A DNA stretch of 13,787 nucleotides, taken from NCBI GenBank assembly GCA_008704415.1, contig VXIS01000592.1, positions 1 to 13,787 of the forward strand. Reading direction: 5' to 3'. The stretch is from Sphaerosporella brunnea (Eukaryota > Ascomycota > Pezizomycetes > Pezizales > Pyronemataceae). Made by a program: the position numbers and the translations under genes. Below the pieces are notes generated by a model, which worked only from the letters and a program-made list of their open reading frames with translations, was not told where the DNA came from and ran no database searches. Positions 7,086 through 13,787 of the stretch are shown one piece after another (positions within the stretch are counted from its first letter, which is position 1; every line of letters starts with the position of its first letter).

Positions 7086-8395
7086 TCAGAGGTTGGATGT
7101 GGGACACCTACTTTGGGCCAACACTTTTGCCTTTGGCTGTGCACTGCCACCTGCGTGCCGGCATGGCCATCTGTTGCTCATACGCCAGATATACACGTGA
7201 TGTCCGTACCAGTGATGGCCCCCAATATGAAGAGTTTCAGCGTCGCACCATGAGATAGCTAGCGAACCGCAGTGCAGACTGCTGGGAAACAGTTGACACA
7301 TGTTGAACTGAGGCTGAGTCACTTCCTGGGTTGTGCAGGTTTTGTCGCCGACAAGAGCAGCCCTTCATAATGCAGTTGCTTCGCTGGTTATGGCCCTGCA
7401 CTGATTCGCATCTTTTACGTCAAAGATGCAGCCCACAGCCAGACAGCCAAGGCTTTTTGGCTCGGCTATTGAGAACGATGGTTTGCGGGTTTGGGTGTCG
7501 ATGTTGTTGGTGGGGATGCAGGTAGAGGAATTGTTGGCCAAGCCATGAAAGAAAACTTTGTATAATCGATCTCTGATCAGTGCCGTCACTTGCTGCTGCC
7601 TCCGGATAGCTCTGAAGTCCCGCCAGGGGACGATCTGATTGGTCGTGACCGGACGAGCCCCTAACTGGATCAATTTCGTGGGAATGTAAGGACAACGCCT
7701 GTGCTGTCTCAGCCTAGCGTTCCATCAATCCAGCGTTATGAGTCTGTCCACTTCGATCTAGCTCAAGATGCCACCGCCGGGAACCCAACATATCCCCCAT
7801 TCCGTCATCTCCACGATACCACACAAAATGAATAGCCCTCTGCCTAAACGCGACGGCTTGCGCTCCTGCGTCTATCGCCACTTGGCCATCGCGAATCCGG
7901 TGCCAGCTCAAGTCGGGTCTACTCTAGTAGATACCGTTGCTAGGTAATTTCAGGCCACTGGTGGACCACCAAACGTATCTGATGTCTTTCCAGGCCAGAC
8001 CCGGAGGCGCTCCCGGCAAGAGGGGGAGTACAGGCACCATGCGATTCCGGCAGTCAGTGGGTGACCGGGTCATGTCCACCGCCGACCAGCGAATTGCCGG
8101 TGCGCGTGAAATTATCGAGGACAAAGGTGGATATGCACTGCACCCAACTTTCGACAGTGTCCAGAGTGATTGCATATTCGCGCTCAGCAGACTCGCGTTG
8201 GAGCAAAACGGTTTCTCGGCCGCGGCCCAGCTTGGTAAATTCAAACAGCGAGGCGCTGACACTCAGAGTCCCGCGCTCGTTCAACCAGCGTTCATACACG
8301 GTGATGTTGCGCGGTAACAACCTTTCTGAAATGATGTTTTTACTTGGAGGTTGGTCCCTATCCGGAATTTTGTTTCGGCACTGCGTTTCCAACAC
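7086..8395 (-). pseudogene. Degraded minus-strand gene remnant, family unknown
   Basis: Successive minus-strand open stretches read like one broken protein: 8054-8395 (113 codons, containing ITVYERWLNERGTLSVSASL and FVLDNFTRTGNSL), 7714-7911 (WHRIRDGQVAIDAGAQAVAF), and 7365-7673 followed in the same frame by 7086-7322. The last two together give about 195 codons with a single internal TGA at 7365-7367. The pieces fall in three different frames, so either introns or frameshifts separate them. I do not recognise the family. A plus-strand frame at 7937-8317 overlaps the first piece and is an alternative for that segment. Confidence 0.35.
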
Positions 8396-8766
8396 CGGGA
8401 CGTTTAGGCCCTCTCGTTACTTGACGCGAGGCGCCTCTACCGTGGCCTCTGAACCTTTGCGGTGAAGGTCGGTGTTTTTCAAAGCTCCAGCTGGCAGAGG
8501 TCCAGAAGTTGGTCAATCGACAGGCCAGAGCGATTCTCGGAGCGCCGCCGACAACGGCACTAGGCCCCCTCGTCTGCGAGGCAGGTCTCACCGACGCCGA
8601 TACCCTGCTGGCGCATCGGAGACGCCGCTTCGCCTGAAGACTCGCCACCACGCCGGTCGACAGCCCCGCCGGCGATCGGATTCGCTTCGCCATGGCCAGG
8701 CCTCGGCGACGCCGAGCCAGGACCTGGGCAATGGATCGTCCCCAGGATCGCTCGCGCGGAGGACGC

Positions 8767-8774
8767 CATTCGAG
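8767..8774 (+). repeat. Target-site duplication, left
   Basis: CATTCGAG directly precedes the left terminal inverted repeat and is repeated exactly at 9218-9225. An 8-bp duplication is characteristic of hAT superfamily insertion. Confidence 0.85.
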
Positions 8775-9217
8775 CAGGGCTGTCAATAGTCCGGCCGGCC
8801 GCCTGGTCAAATGGGGCCCCACGGAGTGGGTCAGGTCGGGCCGGTGGGGTGGCAAGCCCGACAGGCTCGGGCCGGCATAGGAAAAACCTGGATATCTGAT
8901 TGGTGCCTGCCGGTGCCCGGTATCCTGAATTAAGGTCGGGTCGGCCATTGTGCCGAACGCGGGGCGTATGCTGAGTGACTTGCAACAGCGGGGTGCGGAG
9001 ATGGAGGGGTATCTGGAGGTCCTTCAGGTTGTTGAATCTGTATCTCACGTTCATGTTTCTTTCCTTGATGTATGTGTAAGCAAAAAACTACAGATGCCTG
9101 GCGGGCCCGCCGGGCGCCGGGTACTTCTGGGCCTGGCGGGTGCCCGTAGGCGCCTGATCAATCAGTCCGGTTCAGGCCGTGCTCAAAGCCGGACTGGCCG
9201 GACTTTTGACAGCCCTG
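8775..9217. mobile_element. hAT-like MITE, 443 bp
   Basis: The left end reads CAGGGCTGTCAATAGTCCGG. The reverse complement of the right end reads CAGGGCTGTCAAAAGTCCGG: one mismatch in 20 bases, with weaker similarity beyond. The CAGGG terminus and the exact 8-bp duplication CATTCGAG on both sides fit the hAT superfamily. No transposase is encoded, so it is nonautonomous. Internal GC-rich words such as GTGCCTGCCGGTGCCCGGTA (near 8902) and TGCCTGGCGGGCCCGCCGGG (near 9094) look like subterminal repeats. A GTCGGGC/GCCCGAC hairpin lies at 8835-8862. Removing 8775-9225 rejoins the LINE frame across the junction. Confidence 0.85.
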
Positions 9218-9225
9218 CATTCGAG
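9218..9225 (+). repeat. Target-site duplication, right
   Basis: This is an exact copy of CATTCGAG at 8767-8774, directly after the right terminal inverted repeat. Confidence 0.85.
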
Positions 9226-9842
9226 AGGTGGGATGGACCACTCAATTCCGCTGGACGCCAGGCCACAAGGACGTTCCTGGCAATGAGCAGGCCGACCGCC
9301 TCGCCAAGGAAGCCGCCAGCCGCCAGTCCCCGGCGGAGGCCCCCGAAGTCCTCGACACCACGTCGTTCGCGGCAATCGGCCACCAGACCACTCAGGCAAG
9401 GTCCCGCGACAGGGACGAATGCCGAGCCAAGCACTGCGCCGCCAAGGCGTACTACCGACGACGTAAGAGGCCCAACCTCGCTGCGGCCAAGACGAGGAAG
9501 GCGCTGGCGTCGCGCTTCTATCAGCTACGCACCGGCAAAGCGCCCACAGGTCCATATCGCCTCAACACAGGCCGGCGGGCGGATGACAAATGCTGGTGGT
9601 GCAGCAGCAGTGGCGCCGTCCAGACAAGAGACCACCTGTTCAAGTTCTGTAAGAGGTGGAAAAACGAGCAGAGGACGCTCTGGAGAAGAGTATCGGAGGC
9701 CACCAAAGGGGGAGGACAGAAGCGGTGGCCAGCTACGGCGACCTCCGCTCTGCTGGCCGACGACAGGTGCACGGAGGCCGTCATGGATTTCCTAAGCGCT
9801 ACCAAGGTTGGAGCATGGCCTGACAGAGGCATACTGTTTTGA
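9226..9842 (+). pseudogene. LINE RNase H C-terminus and Cys/His tail
   Basis: About 204 codons are open. FRWTPGHKDVPGNEQADRLA contains the conserved PGH...GNE.AD block at the end of RNase H, including the His and the last acidic catalytic position (Asp of NEQAD). About 100 residues later, CWWC followed by H and KFC forms the Cys/His motif typical of the tail of fungal Tad-like LINE ORF2 proteins. The frame ends at TGA 9840-9842. The earlier catalytic residues of RNase H (the DGS and DS segments) are absent. Across the MITE the frame reads ARAEDAIREVGWTTQF once the insertion and one duplication are ignored. Confidence 0.8.
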
Positions 9843-9997
9843 GACGTTTCCTTGGTGCGATTCTATCACGTGGTGCGATTTCCTTGGTCCTTTTCCTTAG
9901 AAGAGCCGCAGGCCTCAGTAGTCGGCTCCGCCGAAGGGGCAGCATAGTCTTTTCTTTCTACATATGTCATGGCCGCAAGTGGCCGAATACAATATGA
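9843..9997 (+). other. LINE 3' flank with short direct repeats
   Basis: TTTCCTTGGT and GGTGCGATT each occur twice within 9846-9892. This is plausibly the LINE 3' untranslated region, although no poly(A) or simple tail marks its end. Nothing else was seen. Confidence 0.35.
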
Positions 9998-10705
9998 TTA
10001 AAGCAAACAAATCCAAAGCTCCAGGGTTGAGCGCCCGGATATACAGTACAAGGGCATTGATTGAACAGTGTCGTCAGCGTATCGGTGATGTTGTCGATAG
10101 CAGTACCACAACCGGCCTGTCGCTACGGCTACTGGGCATTGTTGACTAGAGGACCCCAGCTGTGGCTGCTGCTGTCCATCGCCTGCATGGGCTGGTGGCA
10201 CCCTTTGTTGCGACTGCTCCTAGTCGTTGGCTACGCCGTGTGCTGCGGGTACCCTATGGTCCCACCAGTCGTTGTCTGTGATATAGACCATCAGTAGCAG
10301 AATAAGGTCCTCGCGAAACGCCGCCAATCTGATGTTGGGTGCATGCATCAAGATTACGTAGAAGGATCCCGTGGCAACCGCCGTCAGACAGTCCACAGTG
10401 TGCAGTGTGTCATTCGGCTTGATGCCAAAACCTGTGTGAAACTCAGTTACCAGGTCCTGGTCGGCCTCTCTAACCAGAAGATACCTCTTGTCGTCATCAC
10501 ATGCAACCTCAGTGTCTTGGTCCATGACTGTGATCAGGTGAGGACCGCAGCACGATGATACCCTCAGGTAGTTGTGTGGTCTCAGCCCTGGTGCGAGAGA
10601 CCTGACGTGCACGTTCTGAACGATCCACCAATGCATGTACGTGGGATATTTAACGTGTTTGCATCCCCGGTACCGGTTTAACTCCTCCACCAGGCTCAGT
10701 TGCAT
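9998..10705 (-). CDS. Unrecognised minus-strand ORF with one in-frame stop
   Basis: The frame is open from Met at 10705 to a TAG at 10220-10222 (161 codons). It then continues in the same frame for about 70 more codons to 9998. The first part contains VEELNRYRGCKHVKYPTYMH, ITVMDQDTEVACDDDKRYLL and FGIKPNDTLHTVDCLTAVAT. Its composition is protein-like, with several Cys, but I recognise no family. The frame is open a little upstream of the Met as well (to about 10790), so the true start or an exon boundary may lie upstream. It lies downstream, on the same strand, of a short signal-peptide-like ORF (10956-11051), and the two could be exons of one secreted protein. No strong donor or acceptor was identified. 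The TAG could be the natural end. Confidence 0.35.
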
Positions 10706-10955
10706 CCGTGATTGGCTCTGCCATTGCAGTTCTTTGTGGGGTTCGTGAAGTAGAGGTTCAGCGCGCGGGCTGGAGGTCAGTCATCGAGCTGGTTCGGAAG
10801 GACAAGGGTCTACGCACATCCTGGGCGATTTCGCAGGTCTATCACTCGGTGCCGGAGGAGGTTAATTCGTGCTCATCAGAAGAGGAGTCCGGGGCTGAGG
10901 TTTCACTTGGCCCTGCTGGCCATGGTTTGCAATACATTACTTTGGGTTTCCGTTT

Positions 10956-11051
10956 TTATGTGGTACTTCGGGTGGCCGCGGTTGATCCACAAGATAGCAT
11001 CAATAGGGGTGCGGACAGGATAAGGGCGAGGATGAGACGGAGTTCTGTCAT
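10956..11051 (-). CDS. Signal-peptide-like short ORF (possible first exon)
   Basis: Thirty-one codons on the minus strand start MTELRLILALILSAPLLMLS and end in TAA. A basic residue near the start, a hydrophobic core of about 14 residues and small residues afterwards (CGSTAA) match a secretory signal peptide. By itself it is too short to be a convincing gene. As a first exon it would need splicing into sequence at about 10800 or below, and only a weak GT (GTACCA) is available near its end. A plus-strand frame at 10708-11259 covers the same DNA. Confidence 0.3.
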   Translation of the reverse strand: MTELRLILALILSAPLLMLSCGSTAATRSTT

Positions 11052-11330
11052 GTTCGTTCGCCGTCGAATAGGTAGAATTGACATGATGCCGAGTGAAAAA
11101 ATCATACAAATCCAAACAAATACACCGAGAAAGAATTATGCTCGAATCGCAGAGTTCATCGTTGTGATCCCTTCGAGGCCCTCAATCTCCCACACTCACT
11201 GCCTGGTAAGACGGAGGAACACGCCGTGTGCCCATTCCGGTCCACCGCCGGAACCGTAATGATAATCCAAATGTGAGTGCTGGGGAACAGTTCTTTCGAG
11301 TTCGAACCCTCGGTCAGAGGGTCTGGAACC

Positions 11331-11705
11331 TCACGTAATTTCAACCCTTCCCGTCTCGCTGCTGGGCCTCCAGGCCACATCCACCCCCACCCCCACCGTT
11401 CGAGCACAGGCTGCCAGCGCTCTCAGATGCTGCTGATCATAGTACGGGAAGTCGGCCTGTTCCCCATCATCAGCAAAAAAACGCCTCGCTCGGTAGCTAA
11501 CAGCTTGCGGGTCTCCGCTCAATACCAGCTTGGGATCGCAATCCCGCAATACCGGTTTGAGCGTGAAGTCGAAGTTGAGTTATGCGCACGTAGGAGTTGG
11601 TAGTCAGATCCGGGAACATATGCGTACGGCTGTGCACAGGCAATCAACTGGTTGTCCCCAGGTTGATCACGGCCAGCGCAAGACGTGACCGTCGTCAGTG
11701 CTCAC
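11331..11705 (-). pseudogene. Frameshifted minus-strand coding remnant, family unknown
   Basis: Two overlapping minus-strand frames read like consecutive parts of one protein. From 11705 down to about 11580: LIACAQPYAYVPGSDYQLLR. Then, one frame over: FTLKPVLRDCDPKLVLSGDP and FFADDGEQADFPYYDQQHLR, ending at a stop at 11331-11333. Neither part has a clear Met start. The upstream side is cut by the end of a hAT-like element at 11706, where the frame meets a TGA spanning the junction. I do not recognise the family. It is either an exon fragment or a pseudogene disrupted by the insertion. Confidence 0.35.
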
Positions 11706-11885
11706 CAGGGCTGCCAATAGACCGGCCAGCCCGGCTTTCGGCGACGTCTGAACCCGTTTGAATTAAACGGGCTTTTCAAATCGAGGCCTGTTTGGACCAG
11801 GCATTTTGGACCGAGATCCAGGTGCCCACGGGCGCCGAATGGGCTGCGTTACATGCAGGCGCCCACCGGGCCCGCCAGGCACCCG
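11706..11885. mobile_element. Truncated second copy of the hAT-like family (one end)
   Basis: It begins CAGGGCTGCCAATAGACCGG, which matches the 20-base terminus of the MITE at 8775 with two differences, and continues GCCAGCCCGGCTTT like the MITE's right end. GC-rich words near 11853-11885 match, in reverse complement, the MITE sequence near 9094. No matching opposite end and no second copy of the adjoining GTGCTCAC were found downstream, so it is a fragment with an approximate right boundary. A CCCGTTT/AAACGGG hairpin lies at 11753-11771. Confidence 0.65.
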
Positions 11886-11981
11886 AACTATCTACCATTG
11901 TTTTAAATAACACAAGAACCCCGAGACGACGTCAAACTGAGTCCCCCACAACCTGCAATCATTCCACCCAAAACCCACTAG

Positions 11982-12374
11982 TCATTGCATCCCCGCTGCC
12001 CGAGTTTCCAAATAGCTCAATATACGTTTGACCTTCTCGATCTGCGAGCCCGGACCATACACAAGAGCCAAGAGCCTGGCGCGCCTAGGGCGTGAGGCAT
12101 TCAATTGCTTCGATGACATCGTCGCCAAGCGAAGCTCGCTGATCAGTAATTGACCAGCGGTCAGTTGGGTATTGCTTGCGGAATTTCCGTGCCGCAAATG
12201 AGACCTCCACATGAATACATCCTCGTCGATATCTCTCAAGCGCTTTTTGTCTATGACTCTCATCAGGGGGGGAGAAAAACCGCCGTTTGGGGGGCCTTCC
12301 ACCCCCCGTCGCCGATAGATCGATGTATCTATATCACAAACACCAAGCCACGCTTGCCAGTGGTTGTTAACCAC
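11982..12374 (-). CDS. Unassigned minus-strand ORF
   Basis: A 130-codon open frame with basic stretches and the segments MRVIDKKRLRDIDEDVFMWR and LLALVYGPGSQIEKVKRILS. No motif I can name is present. It lies upstream, on the same strand, of the remnant at 11331-11705, with the hAT-like fragment between them, so both could once have belonged to one gene. Overlapping plus-strand frames exist (12150-12494), and the ORF could be spurious. Confidence 0.25.
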   Translation of the reverse strand: MVNNHWQAWLGVCDIDTSIYRRRGVEGPPNGGFSPPLMRVIDKKRLRDIDEDVFMWRSHLRHGNSASNTQLTAGQLLISELRLATMSSKQLNASRPRRARLLALVYGPGSQIEKVKRILSYLETRAAGMQ

Positions 12375-13279
12375 TCAATGAACCTGGTTGGATCAGACGA
12401 TCGGGGCTGCGGAACAGGTGGTGCTGAATTGGAAATAGCTTCGCGTCGTTGGGAGAGAAGCTGCGGGGAAATGTTAGTGAACTGGGGGAACTAGGAGCAA
12501 TACGTCAAACTTGCGAGGAGGAAACTTCACAATACCTTTGCAGTCGCAACCAGTAGTAGAATGGGGAACAGCAGGAAGGCGGGGGCTTGGAGAAGCAGTG
12601 GTGGTATGTTTGGAGTTTGTAGTTGGGTTTGATTGTTGGCAATTCGGGTACTCCCTCTAGTTGAAGAGTGGTCTGCTTGCTTTCAAGGGTCAGTCCTCTG
12701 GATAGTATTTATATTTTCTCATCGCGGGGGTGGCGTTGTTTTGGAGGGTTTTTCACTGGACGTTGGTGAAAGGTACTTCTTTATAGCTATCATAGTATGT
12801 ACCGTAGGGGCTTATCGGTCGAAGGCTTATTTGCCTTCCTTCCACATCCCCGCGCGAACTCACCAAAAAAAGGAGAAAGCTTCGAGCGAGAGAAAAGAGC
12901 GATGGTCGTCAATTGGGTGTCAAAGCTAGAGCCTGTCCTTTGTTTGTTTGTTTGTTCGTCTCCGAGCTTCTTCAAGCTGTGGATATCGTGTATGAAGAGG
13001 AGATGATGCTGATGTGTGGGTGACGCTGCCGGCCCTGGATTCCCTGCTATGCCCCCGTCTAGACCGCGCGAGGCGTGTAAGGAGCATCAGCAATTGATAT
13101 GACAGCAGCGCAGGCAGCGCAAGCAATCGGGGGAAACGTAAAAAAAGAAGGAAAAGGGGGCCAAGCTTTAGCAGAGCAGAGCAAGTCCACGGGGCAGAAT
13201 TCGCGAGCTTCCTGTGCTGTGGCCTACTCAGCTTAGGTCTGTCGTTCTGAGCAATTTCTGCTGTGTCCGTTCCTTACTC
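12375..13279. other. Intergenic; no supportable gene
   Basis: Only short competing frames are present. A TTTG tetranucleotide run sits at about 12939-12954. No terminal repeats, tRNA or canonical intron were seen. Confidence 0.5.
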
Positions 13280-13425
13280 ACTCCGCGCCCCCACCACCCT
13301 CATTTTTTATTGCATTCCCAATCCCCGCTGCCTGTAATTCTCTCAAACATCTCACCACCACCCTCACCCCACTACCAATCGACAACAGCTATTCCACTAA
13401 CAAGCTTCATTTCTAATCTCGTCAA
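13280..13425 (+). promoter_or_regulatory. Pyrimidine- and CA-rich leader of a downstream gene
   Basis: The stretch is strongly C/T-rich, with repeated CACCACC and CTCAC words and CAA-containing sequence (CCAATCGACAACAGC), leading to TCGTCAAATGGCC. This is the usual appearance of promoter-proximal and 5'-UTR DNA of well-expressed filamentous-fungal genes. The gene itself would lie mostly beyond the right edge. Confidence 0.4.
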
Positions 13426-13787
13426 ATGGCCAAGCTGTTGATTCCTTTTCCGTTTGCCCTTTCGCTCGCTCCTTGCTCGCTGCGGCGCGAAGATTGCGGT
13501 GGAGGGCGCGGAGGGGAGTTCTGGGGTCGAGAGTCGGAGGAACGCAAAGGGCAGATGGGGTGTTTTTATGTCCGCATCCCGCCCCCTCTCTCGCCACTTG
13601 TTCGTTCGTTCATGCGCGCTGCAGATTGCTTGCTTGCTGAACACCTTTCTGCACTCCGATCTCCCTTGTTCCGTCGTCTCTATTGCATTCCCGCCTTGCG
13701 GCAGCACAGCAGCAGCACTCTCTGCATTGATTCGTTCCTGCAACCGCATTGGTGGTGGTGTTGCTAACCACACGCATGCACATTGCT
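13426..13787 (+). CDS. Possible first exon and intron of a gene continuing off the window
   Basis: ATG at 13426 has reasonable context (TCAAATGGC) after a typical leader. The open frame runs 113 codons, but it soon turns into low-complexity sequence with TTCG and CTTG runs, which suggests non-coding DNA. TTGCTAACC at 13761-13769 carries a branch-site core (CTAAC, 13764-13768), and its acceptor would fall just past 13787. A short first exon or 5'-UTR exon followed by a long intron is therefore likely. No good donor could be fixed: GTTTGC near 13460 is weak. Product unknown. Confidence 0.25.

Larger units (their letters stand above)
8479..9842 (+). mobile_element. LINE (Tad/I-type) remnant with nested insertion
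   Basis: This is the 3' part of a non-LTR retrotransposon. The left part (8479-8774) encodes the segment that links reverse transcriptase to RNase H in fungal LINEs: KLQLAEVQKLVNRQARAILG, then LGPLVCEAGLTDADTLLAHR and RRRRFA, with a stop immediately after. The right part (9226-9842) encodes the end of RNase H and a Cys/His tail. A 443-bp MITE with its target duplication separates them. Reverse transcriptase and endonuclease are absent upstream, and the N-terminal half of RNase H is missing too, so an internal deletion and a frame change lie around 8640-8740. Not functional. Confidence 0.8.

Noticed and set aside
8358..9054. Long minus-strand frames across the LINE and MITE
   Set aside because: They are antisense shadows of GC-rich LINE coding sequence and run through the MITE boundary.
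9183..9555. Minus-strand frames opposite RNase H
   Set aside because: They are shadows of the plus-strand RNase H/CCHC frame, whose motifs are clear.
10708..11259. 183-codon plus-strand frame
   Set aside because: It opens at a GTG and has no recognisable motif. It covers minus-strand sequence with a signal-peptide-like start. Kept only as an alternative.
11296..11316. GAGTTCGAACCCTC resembles a tRNA B box
   Set aside because: The flanking bases do not form a 5-bp T-stem, and no A box, anticodon arm or acceptor stem could be placed upstream.

Overview
The window looks like nuclear DNA from a filamentous ascomycete fungus. The evidence is a 56-nt intron with donor GTGAGT, branch site GCTAAC and acceptor CAACAG, a Tad/I-type LINE remnant with RNase H and a Cys/His tail, Ty1/copia-type LTR sequences, and a short nonautonomous DNA transposon. 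No bacterial operon, tRNA or rRNA was seen. Most of the window is repeat-rich or decayed intergenic DNA, and few reading frames can be trusted as live genes.

Layout. 1-1701: an unrecognised gene with a probable 5'-UTR intron (394-449) and start codon at 451. Two coding stretches in the same frame are separated by a G-rich block (878-1153) that carries two in-frame stops. The second stretch contains about five 22-residue repeats alternating Gly-rich, tri-Arg and poly-Asp segments. 1766-1937: a small tandem repeat. 1963-5570: copia-type sequence made of two co-linear copies that share the LTR at 3568-3740. Each copy has a primer-binding site matching half of initiator tRNA-Met, then a long leader built from degenerate ~75-80-nt units. 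Each unit can fold into two hairpins, and the stems differ between units by compensatory changes. Downstream are a Gag fragment (second copy only) and 21-nt repeats encoding charged heptads (both copies). 5571-7085: nothing convincing. 7086-8395: minus-strand remnants of an unrecognised gene. 8479-9842: a LINE remnant interrupted by a 443-bp hAT-like MITE with an 8-bp target duplication. 9998-11051: minus-strand open frames, including a 31-codon signal-peptide-like ORF. 11331-11705: another frameshifted minus-strand remnant, cut off by a second end of the same hAT-like family (11706-about 11885). 11982-12374: an unassigned minus-strand ORF. 12500-13787: a pyrimidine-rich leader and a possible first intron of a gene that lies mainly to the right of the window.

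The genes do not form a pathway. The window reads as a site of repeated, nested transposon insertion. The signal I rate most worth following is the covarying hairpin array in the copia leader, followed by the 22-residue repeat gene and the nested MITE.
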